A DNA stretch of 64,000 bases from Sulfurospirillum diekertiae (GTDB taxonomy: Bacteria > Campylobacterota > Campylobacteria > Campylobacterales > Sulfurospirillaceae), in the NCBI RefSeq assembly GCF_002309535.1, contig NZ_CP023275.1:1364001-1428000 (forward strand), read 5' to 3'. Numbering within the stretch: position 1 is the first letter of the stretch; every line of letters starts with the position of its first letter. Below the pieces are notes generated by a model. It was not told the origin of the DNA. It searched no databases and was given only the letters and a program-made list of their open reading frames with translations. A program made the position numbers and the translations under genes. This document shows, piece by piece, positions 43,338-53,221 of this stretch.

Positions 43338-45085
43338 TCTTTTGCCACCCTTATGATTTCATCTAGCGTTGTAATGCCATGTGCAGCTCTCGTAATACCA
43401 TCTTGGAACATATCAACAAAACCTTCTTTGATTGCTTGCTCTTTAATATCACTTTTACTTCCACCTTGGGCAATGATACTTGAAATTTTTTCACTGATTG
43501 GAAGGATTTCTGAGATCATTTCACGACCTAAATAGCCTGTTTGTGAACATTTTTCACAACCATTGTTTTTATAAAACTGAAAATTTTCAGGAAGCATATT
43601 TTGGATTTCATCGTGGGCAGTTTTGGGTAATGTATATTTTGTTTTACAATAAGGACATAATTTACGGACTAATCTTTGTGCTTCAATCGCAATTAATGAC
43701 CCACTAATAAGATAAGGTTCAATTCCCATGTCTACAACTCTTGTTACGGCACTTATAGAATCATTTGTATGGAGTGTTGAAAAGACTAAGTGACCTGTGA
43801 GTGCTGCTTGTACAGCAATACGGAGAGTTTCAGTGTCACGAATCTCACCAATCATAATAATATCTGGATCTTGTCTTAAGATAGATCGCAATGCTGTAGC
43901 AAATGTAAGATTGGCCTTTTCATTCACTTGTACCTGTTGCGTTAAATTGAGTTGGTACTCTACTGGGTCTTCAACAGTAATAATTTTACTTTGTACACTT
44001 TTAATAGCATTTAAAGCAGCATAAAGCGTTGTTGTTTTACCACTTCCTGTAGGCCCTGTCACTAAGATAATACCATAAGGAGATTTCATTGATTGAGCAA
44101 ACTTACTATAGTTATTTGGATGCATACCAAGGTCTTCAATTTTAATCATGACTTTTGATTTATCTAAAATACGAATCACAATGGATTCACCATTGATTGT
44201 AGGTAGCGCAGAAATCCTAAAGTCATACTCACGACCTAAAATAGTAGCTGAAAAACGGCCATCTTGGGGTTTTCTTTTTTCAGCAATATCCATGTTGGAA
44301 AGTAACTTCATTCGTGAACCTAGAGGAGGGTATATATCTTTGTCAAAAATAAATGTTTCAGTAAGCATGCCATCAATACGGCTTCGAACAATACAATTAT
44401 TTTCTGTTGGTTCAATGTGAATATCACTTGCCCGCGCAAGAATAGACGTTTTAAGAATAATCTCAATAAGTTTTAAAATTCCAGAAGATTCTTGCGGATT
44501 TTCAGCAGCACTAGAAGTAATCTCTTTGCGAATTTCGCCAATGAGTCCTTTAATACTTTCACCTAACTCCATTTTAATTAGGTATTTATCAATTTGTGTA
44601 GGCTCTGCAATAATAACTTTGAGTAGTTTTCGTGGAAAAATTCTTTGAACGCCCTCTTGAGCATTGATGTCTAATGGATCTTGTAATGCAACAAAAATAT
44701 TAATCTCATCTTCCTTAATAGGAAGCGCTTTAAATTTTTTAAGTTGAGCAAAAGGAAGTTTTGATGCAAGGCGATAATCAATGTCTATTGAATCAAGATC
44801 AAGGTACTCATAATTAAGATTTTTAGCCAAAGATTGTAAAAATTTTTCACTGTCAATTGCAAAATTAGCGTTAACATCTTCTAAGTTTAAGTACCCTTTT
44901 TTGAAAAATTCAATGACTAAAATAAGAAGGTCTTCTTTTGTAAAAAAATTATTTTCTAAGAGAATTTCGCCTAATACTTTATGATTATTTTGTTGTGTTT
45001 CTTCTCTTATTTTAGCAGCACTATGTTCATCAATTATACGATTGTGAATAAGATATGTTAAAAGTGTTGTTGTAATATCATTCAT
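43334..45085 (-). CDS. ctsE: Type II secretion/type IV pilus assembly ATPase (CtsE/GspE-like)
   Basis: Hexameric assembly ATPase, 583 residues. An N-terminal MshEN/GspE-N-type domain (about 1-170) is followed by the ATPase domain: Walker A GPTGSGKTT (near 344), the Asp box ITVEDPVEYQL, Walker B IIMIGEIRDTET and the His box HTNDS. A four-cysteine zinc motif (CPYCKTKY ... CEKCSQTGY) lies near 490-530, typical of assembly rather than retraction ATPases. No second PilT-like ATPase is in the window. Confidence 0.92.
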   Translation of the reverse strand: MNDITTTLLTYLIHNRIIDEHSAAKIREETQQNNHKVLGEILLENNFFTKEDLLILVIEFFKKGYLNLEDVNANFAIDSEKFLQSLAKNLNYEYLDLDSIDIDYRLASKLPFAQLKKFKALPIKEDEINIFVALQDPLDINAQEGVQRIFPRKLLKVIIAEPTQIDKYLIKMELGESIKGLIGEIRKEITSSAAENPQESSGILKLIEIILKTSILARASDIHIEPTENNCIVRSRIDGMLTETFIFDKDIYPPLGSRMKLLSNMDIAEKRKPQDGRFSATILGREYDFRISALPTINGESIVIRILDKSKVMIKIEDLGMHPNNYSKFAQSMKSPYGIILVTGPTGSGKTTTLYAALNAIKSVQSKIITVEDPVEYQLNLTQQVQVNEKANLTFATALRSILRQDPDIIMIGEIRDTETLRIAVQAALTGHLVFSTLHTNDSISAVTRVVDMGIEPYLISGSLIAIEAQRLVRKLCPYCKTKYTLPKTAHDEIQNMLPENFQFYKNNGCEKCSQTGYLGREMISEILPISEKISSIIAQGGSKSDIKEQAIKEGFVDMFQDGITRAAHGITTLDEIIRVAKE

Positions 45086-45148
45086 TTTTTACCACTATTT
45101 ATAAATTTTTCTATTGTACCATTTATTAAAAGAAGAAAACAAATTCAT

Positions 45149-46030
45149 TTAGTCAATGACTTCACCTACACTAATTTGATTTAGTAGGCTTTGGGCTGCT
45201 TTGGATTTATTACTTTTTAAGTAGGCTTGAAGTGCAAGGACTGCATCTTCTTTATGACCAAGTTTAACTTTAGATTTAGCAAACCAGATCCAACTTTTTT
45301 CACTATCTGGATCTACATTGTTAGCCATAAGAGCCCATTTATTACATTCAGTATAGTTTTTCATTGCATAATATTCTTCTGCGAGCATTAATGCAAAAGT
45401 AATGTTGTGTGTTTTCTCAAATTTATCTTTAAGATATTGTACAGAATTTACCTCATGCGTCTCAATTTTTATAAGACCCTTTGGTTTTGGTTCATCTAGT
45501 AGAGGAGGGGGCAAAAGAGCTGTGTCAACTTTGTCCTCTTTATTGCGATAAAAATTTTCATCATCAATAGTTGGCATTTTACGCATTAAAACTTTATTGT
45601 CAAGTTCTTCTTCTTGAATACCAAAATTTGTTTTTTTCTCAGGAGTTTCTGGTATATAAGAGGACTTTTTTTCTGCTTTATTTCTATTAATAGTTGGAAG
45701 TTGGAGAAAAAGTGTTTGATTTTCTTGTTCATTCATCACAATAGGTGGAGTATATTTCTTCACACCAATATTCACATCAGGAACATTTAAGGGCTGTTCT
45801 TGAATACTAGTACTGTTAGTATCAAGAGGTTTTATTGTTTCTGCTGTTGTTTGAACATCAGATAATGACGTATTGGTATCTGTCCCATGAATAATCGTAG
45901 GATAAGAGTAAATGGCAATAGCCCCTATTAGTAAAATAATGACACTAATAATGATGTAATGTATTCTTTGTTTAAGTCTATATTTGAAGACTCTTTTTTC
46001 GAGCTCCATAATTTCTACAGCACTAAGCAT
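45149..46030 (-). CDS. Membrane-anchored protein with C-terminal TPR-like region (CtsX/MshN position)
   Basis: A 293-residue bitopic protein. A cytoplasmic segment of about 20 residues precedes one membrane helix (about 22-45, IHYIIISVIILLIGAIAIYSY). A low-complexity periplasmic stretch rich in Thr, Asn and Pro runs to about 200, and a TPR-like helical end follows (FALMLAEEYYAMKNYTECNKWALMANNVDPDSEKSWIWFAKSKVKLGHKEDAVLALQ). The place between the CtsE and CtsP homologues corresponds to CtsX of Campylobacter; the TPR end rather recalls MshN. Its job in the machine is unknown. Confidence 0.75.
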   Translation of the reverse strand: MLSAVEIMELEKRVFKYRLKQRIHYIIISVIILLIGAIAIYSYPTIIHGTDTNTSLSDVQTTAETIKPLDTNSTSIQEQPLNVPDVNIGVKKYTPPIVMNEQENQTLFLQLPTINRNKAEKKSSYIPETPEKKTNFGIQEEELDNKVLMRKMPTIDDENFYRNKEDKVDTALLPPPLLDEPKPKGLIKIETHEVNSVQYLKDKFEKTHNITFALMLAEEYYAMKNYTECNKWALMANNVDPDSEKSWIWFAKSKVKLGHKEDAVLALQAYLKSNKSKAAQSLLNQISVGEVID

Positions 46031-46832
46031 GGATCATTCCTAGACTTATACCTGCCATTTCAATATATTTTACATGTAAAGCATTTGTTTTGATAAGGGA
46101 GGGTTGATGCATATCGTAATATTCCAAAATTTCAAAAAGTTTGTACATTAGTTTATTAATAGTTCTCAAATTTCCATCCGTAACTTTTAAAATAAGTTTA
46201 TAGTGCTTATCTCTAAAAAGGTTGAGATATTCAAAGCGATTATGGAAGAGGAGTTTTTTTTCAATATATGTTTTAATTTCATTCTTTGAAGCATTGTCAA
46301 TTTCAATTGTTTCCCAAATACGTGTCTGAAAATAGTCTTTAGCTAAAACATCTTCTTTTTCTGTTTTATGAACCGTAAATAAAAATTTAAATAAACGCGA
46401 ATCTGCCATCAGACGAATTTTTTCAATCAAATCTGTTGGATAAAGCTGTGCTTCATCAATTAATACGGTAATAGATTGATCTGTAGATGTAATATGCTTG
46501 CTTAAGAGTGCTAAAAATTCATTGTAATTTGAAAATCCAGGAGATTTCTTTGCAAAAATATGCTCAAACAATGCATCAATAAAAACTTTTTCTTCAAAAA
46601 AAGGTCTTGGAAAAAAAATAATCCGTTTTTTTGTTCTTAAATCATTAAAAATTTTTTGGAGTAAAAAAGTTTTACCCGTTCCTGGCTTGCCATAAAAAAG
46701 GATTAACTTTAGAGGTTTATCTAAAGTCTGTACCAACTTATCATACGTTGTTGCAGACTTATCAAGATTGACATAATCAAAAACTTCACCATCAACAAAG
46801 ATAGTTTTAAGATCACTGTAATGGCTATTCAT
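46023..46832 (-). CDS. ctsP: AAA ATPase of the secretion cluster (CtsP/MshM/ExeA-like)
   Basis: A 269-residue AAA-type ATPase. Walker A is GKPGTGKT (48-55), Walker B is ITVLIDEAQ (121-128), and FLFTVHK is a sensor-like segment. The C-terminal helical part is KVTDGNLRTINKLMYKLFEIL. Proteins of this class (ExeA, MshM, CtsP) help assemble or position the machine at the membrane; no membrane helix is seen. It overlaps both neighbours by 8 bases. An exact palindrome copy is read as ALHVKY near its C terminus. Confidence 0.85.
   Translation of the reverse strand: MNSHYSDLKTIFVDGEVFDYVNLDKSATTYDKLVQTLDKPLKLILFYGKPGTGKTFLLQKIFNDLRTKKRIIFFPRPFFEEKVFIDALFEHIFAKKSPGFSNYNEFLALLSKHITSTDQSITVLIDEAQLYPTDLIEKIRLMADSRLFKFLFTVHKTEKEDVLAKDYFQTRIWETIEIDNASKNEIKTYIEKKLLFHNRFEYLNLFRDKHYKLILKVTDGNLRTINKLMYKLFEILEYYDMHQPSLIKTNALHVKYIEMAGISLGMIHA
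46069..46080. repeat. TTTACATGTAAA palindrome, exact
   Basis: Inside the CtsP-like gene, minus-strand reading LHVK; the only exact copy within the secretion cluster. Confidence 0.93.
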
Positions 46833-48369
46833 TTATCTTTTGACTGTACCCAAGATCTTTAAGTGTTGCTTTATCTGTGCCTTTTGCTCCGATAATACGT
46901 GGTGTGATTACAAAAACAAGTTCATTGCTAGACAATGTATCAGCCGAATGTTTAAAGGCTTCTCCCAGCAGAGGAATACTACTGAGTAGCGGTACACTCG
47001 TATCTTGTTTAGATTTATTATTTGTTATAAGACCACCTAAAATAATCGTTGAGCCATCTTTAACTTTTACAACTGTTGAGAGTTTTTTCTCAGAAGTATC
47101 TGGTGCAATAACTCTAGGGTCAGTCGTTTTAACATCATCTGCTGTGTATTTAAACGTACTAACAGATGGATTTATCCTAAGAATAATTTCATTGTCTTCA
47201 GAAATTTCAGGAGTAATATTCAAAAGAACACCAATAAAAATAGAATAATTAGTATAGGTTGTTGCCAATGTAGCGGTTCCAGTTGTGCTAGCTGCATTGG
47301 TTGTTTCAGGAACACGGTAATTAACATTATCACCAATAGTAATGAGTGCTTGTTGATTATTCATTGTTAAGACTTTTGGACTAGATACAACTTTTGTTTC
47401 ACCACTTGAACCTAGAAAATCAATCAGTCCTGCAATAGAAAAAGATACGTCATTGACAACTGTTAAATTATTGAGATTGCTTGATGCATTTGCAGTACCA
47501 GTACTGGCTGAATTATATAAAGTATTTGGATTGCTAGCAGATAATGTTCCTTGATTGCTGTTGTTAAAAATAGAGTTACTACCAATATTTAAAGAAAATT
47601 TACTCCAATCAACACCTGATGTATTACTATTATTTAATAATACTGAGACAATTGAAACATCAATTAACACTTGCCTATGAAGTCTCTCTTTAAGTACATC
47701 TATATATTCACTGACACGGTCTAATTGCCTTTTTGTAGCTGTAACAGTAATCATACCTGCATTGATATTGATAATAGGTGATTGTGCTTTATACGTTTCA
47801 CCTCCCGTATTTAAAACGGAGGTAAGTTCTGTTGCAATAGTTTTCCAAAAATCAAAAGATTCATTTGAAGAAATTGTATTTTGACCTTGTGTTGCTGTAT
47901 TTTTTGTGCCACTGGTACTTGTTTCAGTCGGTGTAGCATCGACTGAAGCATTGATAACCGCTTTACCTTCTCGAATTGATGAAATGTAATCTACTTTAAA
48001 AGATTTTGTTGATAAAGCTGAAATCTTTAAATAGTTCTTATCATAAGTATAAAAAAGATCATTATCTTGAATAATTATTTGAAAAACTTCATCCAAAGAG
48101 AGATTTTTGATATTAACCCCATTAAGATTTTTAGCAAGCACCTTTTCTGCTTCAGTATCTTTGACAACAATACTAAAATCACAAACTTCTGCAAGCTCGC
48201 CTAAAAGTTCTAACCCTGTTGCTTTGTTATTTGTTTTAATGTTAAATGTACGATACTCACATGATGAACGATTATTTTTTTCTGCTGCATGTAAAGGCAA
48301 AAGAGCAATCGTGAAAACTGCAACCAATGCAATAATTTTACTTGGAAAATATTTTAATATTGCTATCAT
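46825..48369 (-). CDS. ctsD: Outer membrane secretin (CtsD/MshL/GspD-like)
   Basis: Ring-forming outer membrane channel of a type II secretion/type IV pilus system, 514 residues. A signal peptide (ends near LLPLHA) is followed by an STN-like domain (about 35-110, NLNGVNIKNLSLDEVFQIIIQDNDLFYTYD), a serine/threonine-rich linker, secretin N domains, and the secretin barrel domain (about 310-505). The barrel carries VVSSPKVLTMNNQQALITIGD, the GGLI segment and the closing SVPLLSSIPLLGEAFKH and LVFVITPRII. It overlaps the upstream small gene. Confidence 0.92.
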   Translation of the reverse strand: MIAILKYFPSKIIALVAVFTIALLPLHAAEKNNRSSCEYRTFNIKTNNKATGLELLGELAEVCDFSIVVKDTEAEKVLAKNLNGVNIKNLSLDEVFQIIIQDNDLFYTYDKNYLKISALSTKSFKVDYISSIREGKAVINASVDATPTETSTSGTKNTATQGQNTISSNESFDFWKTIATELTSVLNTGGETYKAQSPIININAGMITVTATKRQLDRVSEYIDVLKERLHRQVLIDVSIVSVLLNNSNTSGVDWSKFSLNIGSNSIFNNSNQGTLSASNPNTLYNSASTGTANASSNLNNLTVVNDVSFSIAGLIDFLGSSGETKVVSSPKVLTMNNQQALITIGDNVNYRVPETTNAASTTGTATLATTYTNYSIFIGVLLNITPEISEDNEIILRINPSVSTFKYTADDVKTTDPRVIAPDTSEKKLSTVVKVKDGSTIILGGLITNNKSKQDTSVPLLSSIPLLGEAFKHSADTLSSNELVFVITPRIIGAKGTDKATLKDLGYSQKINE

Positions 48370-48754
48370 CTTTTGTCCTTATTACAAGTTCTTTTTTTTC
48401 AATTTCATTCTGAAGAATAACACTATTGCGTGTAATTTTTATTAGCATATAAGATCCTATAAGATCATTTTTTTTGTACCAATTACCATTTATTTTTGCT
48501 TTTTGATCAAAAGTAGCTTCTAAAACATAAGTAGATGCTTGTGCGGTTGCATTGTTTTCACTCTCATTTTGTTCTGAAGAAAGAATAATAAAAGGATTTT
48601 CGAGCTTATCAATCATAATCGAATCAGCACCTGATCTTCTTTCCGCAATTTTTTCAAAAATTTTATCATACTCTTTGACTTCACTGCTCGCAGGCAATTT
48701 ATCTTGTGCTTCTATAACAGTAAACATAAGCAATAATCCTAAAATAGGCTTCAT
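48338..48754 (-). CDS. Small exported protein of the secretion cluster (CtsR/MshK/PilP position)
   Basis: A 138-residue protein with a signal peptide (MKPILGLLLMFTVIEAQ). ATG 48754 is preferred over a TTG 27 bases upstream that would overlap the previous gene. The C-terminal half is a small beta domain (YVLEATFDQKAKINGNWYKKNDLIGSYMLIKITRNSVILQN) resembling the PilP/GspC-HR/MshK fold that contacts the secretin. By position it corresponds to CtsR. Similarity is in pattern, not detailed sequence. Confidence 0.7.
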   Translation of the reverse strand: MKPILGLLLMFTVIEAQDKLPASSEVKEYDKIFEKIAERRSGADSIMIDKLENPFIILSSEQNESENNATAQASTYVLEATFDQKAKINGNWYKKNDLIGSYMLIKITRNSVILQNEIEKKELVIRTKDDSNIKIFSK

Positions 48755-48762
48755 TAAAGTTT

Positions 48763-49410
48763 TCAATATTTCATCCCCCAAACAGCAATATTGAATTGAC
48801 CCTCAATATCTTTTTGACCTGTACAGTTGAGCTCATAAATATCAACAACCAATTCACTTTCTTCGATAGCATTCATATACTTCATTGTATTGGCGAAAGA
48901 ACCATTAAAAGAAACTTTTAGAGTTAAAATTTGCTCTATTTTTTGAATACTTGGCTCGTTGATTTTATTTTCAATAACTTTAATACGAACAGAATATTTT
49001 TGTGCCAATTGGCTAATTGTATTAAGAAATTTTGCCCAATTTTCATCATTGAATAACAGATAGGAGAGATCTTTGAGTTTATTATCTACGTAATCATTCA
49101 TATAAATTGTTTTTTCTAAAAGGAGTTTAGAATTTTCAATATCTGACTTAACTTTTTTAATTAAAAAAGTTGCATCTCCATCTCTCGATACAGAAGTCAA
49201 GTAAGCTTGTTCATCATGAAGCTTCTTTTCAATGTCTTTTGCACTTCGCATTGACTGATTCAATATTTTTTCTGTTACAGGATAAAGATAGCTGTAGAAA
49301 ATAAATCCAATGACGACAAAGGCCATCGCAAAAATTAAGTAAATTTCGTTATTTTTTTTATCTTTAAAAAAAAGATCAATTTTATCTAAAAGTGAATCAA
49401 TACTATTCAT
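48763..49410 (-). CDS. PilO/MshJ-like inner membrane assembly protein
   Basis: A 215-residue bitopic protein: a short cytoplasmic N terminus, one membrane helix (about 24-45, IYLIFAMAFVVIGFIFYSYLYPV), a coiled coil to about 120, and a ferredoxin-like beta-alpha domain (VRIKVIENKINEPSIQKIEQILTLKVSFNGSFANTMKYMNAIEESELVVDIYELN). This plan is that of PilO/GspM/MshJ. It overlaps the upstream gene by 8 bases. I do not recall a counterpart in the published Campylobacter cts set. Confidence 0.78.
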   Translation of the reverse strand: MNSIDSLLDKIDLFFKDKKNNEIYLIFAMAFVVIGFIFYSYLYPVTEKILNQSMRSAKDIEKKLHDEQAYLTSVSRDGDATFLIKKVKSDIENSKLLLEKTIYMNDYVDNKLKDLSYLLFNDENWAKFLNTISQLAQKYSVRIKVIENKINEPSIQKIEQILTLKVSFNGSFANTMKYMNAIEESELVVDIYELNCTGQKDIEGQFNIAVWGMKY

Positions 49411-50929
49411 TGCTCAATCCTATAGAGATTTTACTGGTATAGAGTTTAATCTTGTCATCCTGTATAATCTTTTCCGTATTGACTTTATATTTTTTTAGAG
49501 CTGTTAAATCTTTAATAAATTCTGTAATCTTTTTTTCATTTTTATTTCGAACAAAAAAATCAAGTTGCTGGTTTTTGAACTCAATTGCCTCGACTTTACA
49601 ACCATTTTGATTTGAAAGCTGAAATATTTCTAGTAGCATTAGTGCTTTCATAGGATATGATATTTTTTTATTATAAATTTCACTTAAAAGCTTTTTTCTA
49701 AATTCAAACTTCGTTGTTTCATTCTTAACCAAACCATCAACTTTTTCTTTCTCAGTTTTTAAAAGAGATAGTTGTTGCCTGATATCAGATGTCTGTTTGT
49801 ATAACTCATTATACTCACTTGTCTGTTTTACAATTATCAAACTTAAAAAAGTATGGTATGCAAATTGATAAGCAGGATATGCGAGACTAATAATAACACT
49901 TGCTGCCATAATGCCAAGAAATTTTCCTGAAGCTCTGTATTTAAGAGGAGGGGGTCTTTTATAAATGGAAAAATTAAGATTATCATCTGGATTTTCAATA
50001 TAAAGTTGTGCACTAAGCATCATCAAAATATGAATTTGATCAATATACCACTCTTTGGAATTAATCGCTATACTAAAATTAAATTCATATGACTCTAATC
50101 CGAGATAGCTTTTCCCATATTCTTCAATACCCGAAAAAGTACCAATCTCTGATCCTAAATAGATTTTATCAATAAAATCTATATTGTAAGAACGTTTTGT
50201 AAAAACTAATACATCATTAATATAAAGGAATATCTCACCAAAAAGCTGCATTAAGCTTTGTTGATATTGGCTATTGGTAGCTCTTAATCCCTCATTAGTA
50301 AGAAGTTTATAGAAATCTTCTTCATCAATACGCTCGCCGATCAGTTCACAAAATTTTTCATTAATCTCTTTTAATGAATAATGAAGTGATTTAGAATAAA
50401 CATATTCCCCATTTTTGTAAATTGCTAAAAAAGCATCTGTCTTTTGGAAATAAACAAAACAGTGTGTTCCATCTGCTTCAATAAAATTTTTGCGATATAA
50501 AGCTTTAATGAGAAAAGGTGCAGAGGTTACATAATCAATATAACGTGTTTTCTCTTTAATGGGTGTCAGTTTTGTATAAATAAGTGTTGCATCAATAATA
50601 AAAACATTAAAAGAGCGATTTTTAGAATCTTTTGATTCTGTTTCAATATAACTTATAGAGTATTCGATGGCAGAATCAAGGGCTAATTCATCATATACTT
50701 TTATTTCAATAGCATCTTTAAGATCGCTATCAGGAATATTCCGACTTACATCAATAGTAGCACTAATAACATCACGTGTTTGAAGATATGAGGTATAAAA
50801 CGCATTCTTATCACTTTTTTCTAGTTTGTTAAGTTTGATTTCATTTTTTGAATAGGTATAAGAGACAAGTGATAAAGGGTCTATTGATACAATTTCTGAG
50901 CTAAAACGTCTATCCTCAGTTACGGCCAT
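49403..50929 (-). CDS. PilM/PilN-like (MshI-type) assembly protein, both parts in one chain
   Basis: A 508-residue protein. The first ~330 residues look like a divergent actin-fold PilM/GspL cytoplasmic domain (VVIDATLIYTKL-like segment, FCVYFQKTDAFLAIYKNGEYVYSKS, DKIYLGSEIGTFSGIEEY). A single membrane helix follows (about 335-360, FLGIMAASVIISLAYPAYQF), then a PilN-like periplasmic coiled coil and small domain. Systems that split these into PilM and PilN would need two genes. It is the first gene of the secretion cluster, 58 bases after the era stop. Confidence 0.75.
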   Translation of the reverse strand: MAVTEDRRFSSEIVSIDPLSLVSYTYSKNEIKLNKLEKSDKNAFYTSYLQTRDVISATIDVSRNIPDSDLKDAIEIKVYDELALDSAIEYSISYIETESKDSKNRSFNVFIIDATLIYTKLTPIKEKTRYIDYVTSAPFLIKALYRKNFIEADGTHCFVYFQKTDAFLAIYKNGEYVYSKSLHYSLKEINEKFCELIGERIDEEDFYKLLTNEGLRATNSQYQQSLMQLFGEIFLYINDVLVFTKRSYNIDFIDKIYLGSEIGTFSGIEEYGKSYLGLESYEFNFSIAINSKEWYIDQIHILMMLSAQLYIENPDDNLNFSIYKRPPPLKYRASGKFLGIMAASVIISLAYPAYQFAYHTFLSLIIVKQTSEYNELYKQTSDIRQQLSLLKTEKEKVDGLVKNETTKFEFRKKLLSEIYNKKISYPMKALMLLEIFQLSNQNGCKVEAIEFKNQQLDFFVRNKNEKKITEFIKDLTALKKYKVNTEKIIQDDKIKLYTSKISIGLSNE

Positions 50930-50987
50930 TTTAAAAACCCCTTTTTAAATAATTATATCTCTAGATAACGATGATATTACAGTAACT

Positions 50988-51878
50988 TTATTCTACTATA
51001 TAACCAATTTTCTTCAACATTTCTTTATCTTGACTCCAACCCTGCTTCACGACAACAACAAGTTTCAGAAAGACACGTTTTTGTGACAAGGATTCAATGA
51101 GCAAACGAGCGCTAGAACCGATTCTTTTAATCGTTTGACCTTCTTTGCCAATCACAATACCTTTTTGACTTTTTTTATCAACAATAATAGTAGCATAAAT
51201 ATTATCGATTGTCTCTTTTTCATCTACCTTATCAATGATTACATCCGCAAAATAGGGGATTTCATCACTCGTATTTTCAAAAATAGCCTCTCGAATCAAC
51301 TCTTTATAAATATCACGTGAACGCTCTGTTGTAAGAATTTCAGGGTCATAAAGATAAGGATGTTCTGGCATGTATTTAGAGATTGCTTCTAAAAGATAGG
51401 ATTGTGAGATTCCTTTTTTAACTGAAACAGGAATGAGTGCTACAAATTTATCTTGATAGGCTTGATATTCTGTAATCTTATCAAAAAGTGCTGTTTGAGA
51501 AACACTGTCTGTTTTTGTAAGGAGAACCATGTGTGGAATATTGTTTTTATTGAGGGATAAAAAATCTACATAGTGCTGAAGCGCATCGCTTGCTGGAGCT
51601 AAAAAGAGAATAAGATCACAATCACCCATCGCTTTCATTGCTTCTTCAAGCATAAATTGGTTTAACAAACGTTCTTGTTCATGAATACCTGGCGTGTCAA
51701 TAAAAATAATTTGTGTATTTTCATGCATTGCAATGATGTTTAAACGTTTTCGTGTTGCATTGGCTTTGTGTGAAACCATCGCCAGTTTTTCACCTACAAG
51801 CCAGTTTAATAGGGAACTTTTCCCTGCATTAGGTCTGCCAATAACGGCAACGTACCCTGCTTTTGTTTTTTCGCTCAT
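50988..51878 (-). CDS. era: GTPase Era
   Basis: Ribosome-assembly GTPase that binds 16S rRNA, 296 residues. G1 is GRPNAGKSS (near 14-22), G3 is DTPGIHE, G4 is reading LLTKTD in place of NKXD. The C-terminal KH domain is at about 205-290 (VDKKSQKGIVIGKEGQTIKRIGSSARLLIESL). It lies between hslU and the secretion cluster on the same strand. Confidence 0.96.
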   Translation of the reverse strand: MSEKTKAGYVAVIGRPNAGKSSLLNWLVGEKLAMVSHKANATRKRLNIIAMHENTQIIFIDTPGIHEQERLLNQFMLEEAMKAMGDCDLILFLAPASDALQHYVDFLSLNKNNIPHMVLLTKTDSVSQTALFDKITEYQAYQDKFVALIPVSVKKGISQSYLLEAISKYMPEHPYLYDPEILTTERSRDIYKELIREAIFENTSDEIPYFADVIIDKVDEKETIDNIYATIIVDKKSQKGIVIGKEGQTIKRIGSSARLLIESLSQKRVFLKLVVVVKQGWSQDKEMLKKIGYIVE

Positions 51879-51895
51879 TTCTCTTCTTTGGTTAT

Positions 51896-53221
51896 TTATA
51901 AAATATAGCGACTACTATCTTCGCTTTCTACGATGGCATCAAGTTTTGCATGGACAAGTTCTTTGGTTACATGTAATGTCTCACCTTCGTGCTCATCGGC
52001 TGTATAACTGATATCTTCTAATACTTTTTCTATAATGGTATGCAATCTTCTTGCTCCAATATCTTCTGTTTTTTCATTGGTAATTTGTGCAATTTTTGCA
52101 ATGGAAGCAATAGCATCATCATCAAAAACAAGGTCAACACCTTCAGTTTTTAGAAGGGCTTGGTATTGGCGCAAAAGCGAGTTTTTGGGTTGTGTTAAAA
52201 TTTGGTAGAGAACTTCTTCTGTCAATGAACTGAGCTCAACGCGCAGTGGAAAACGTCCTTGAAGCTCAGGAATGAGATCACTGGGTTTACTCAAATGAAA
52301 AGCACCTGCTGAAATAAAGAGAATATGGTCGGTTTTAATGCTACCGTATTTGGTATTGACATCACTGCCTTCAACAATAGGCAAAAGATCGCGTTGAACA
52401 CCCTCTTTGCTTGGATCGCTTCGGTGAGATTGTGAAGAGCTTACCGCGATTTTATCAATCTCATCAATAAAAATAATACCACCATTTTGAGCACGCTCTC
52501 TGGCTTCACTTTTGACAGCTTCCATGTCCAGAAGTTTTTCGCTTGCTTCAATTTTAAGTGCCTCTTTGGCATCTTTGACTTTCATCTCTTTTTTAATATT
52601 ACCCTGACCCGCACCCAAGATTTTAATAAAAGACTCTTGCACTTTAATCATTTCAGGTGGTAAGGATGAATCCCCTAAATCATTATTGTTTTGAGAAATC
52701 TCCACTTCAATTTTCAGATCATCGAGTTCGCCATCACGAAGTCTTTGTCGCATCTTTTCATAACTTTTTTCATAGTCAGCTTTTTTTTCTTCACTTACGC
52801 CTTTTGGAAGTGGTGGAAGCAGTTTTTCAATGATAGCTTTTTCTACATGTAAAGCAATATCATCTTGATTTTTCTCTTTGTGCTCTGCTTTGACAAGGTT
52901 AATGGACGCCATCATAAGATCACGTACCATTGACTCAACATCACGTCCCACAAAACCTACTTCGGTGTATTTGCTGGCTTCTACTTTGACAAAAGGAAGC
53001 GAGAGCATTTTTGCCATACGACGTGCTATTTCTGTTTTTCCTACACCTGTTGAGCCAATCATTAAAATATTTTTTGGCATTACTTCTTCTGCCATTTCAC
53101 CTTCAAGCTTCAATCTACGATATCGATTTCGAAGGGCAATAGCAATAGATTTTTTTGCATTAAATTGTCCGATGATATACTCATCTAAGTAAGCAACGGT
53201 TTGTTTGGGTGTTAAATTCAT
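51896..53221 (-). CDS. hslU: ATP-dependent protease ATPase subunit HslU
   Basis: AAA+ unfoldase of the HslUV (ClpYQ) protease, 441 residues. N-terminal [17 protein letters not shown], Walker [14 protein letters not shown] (near 57), [12 protein letters not shown], Walker [13 protein letters not shown], sensor region [10 protein letters not shown] and the C-terminal SRYIL tail that docks into HslV are all present. Its start overlaps the hslV stop by 4 bases. Near copies of the repeat read as ALHVEK and TLHVTK. Confidence 0.97.
   Translation of the reverse strand: MNLTPKQTVAYLDEYIIGQFNAKKSIAIALRNRYRRLKLEGEMAEEVMPKNILMIGSTGVGKTEIARRMAKMLSLPFVKVEASKYTEVGFVGRDVESMVRDLMMASINLVKAEHKEKNQDDIALHVEKAIIEKLLPPLPKGVSEEKKADYEKSYEKMRQRLRDGELDDLKIEVEISQNNNDLGDSSLPPEMIKVQESFIKILGAGQGNIKKEMKVKDAKEALKIEASEKLLDMEAVKSEARERAQNGGIIFIDEIDKIAVSSSQSHRSDPSKEGVQRDLLPIVEGSDVNTKYGSIKTDHILFISAGAFHLSKPSDLIPELQGRFPLRVELSSLTEEVLYQILTQPKNSLLRQYQALLKTEGVDLVFDDDAIASIAKIAQITNEKTEDIGARRLHTIIEKVLEDISYTADEHEGETLHVTKELVHAKLDAIVESEDSSRYIL
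52842..52853. repeat. TCTACATGTAAA, one-mismatch copy of the palindrome
   Basis: Inside hslU, minus-strand reading LHVE. Confidence 0.65.
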
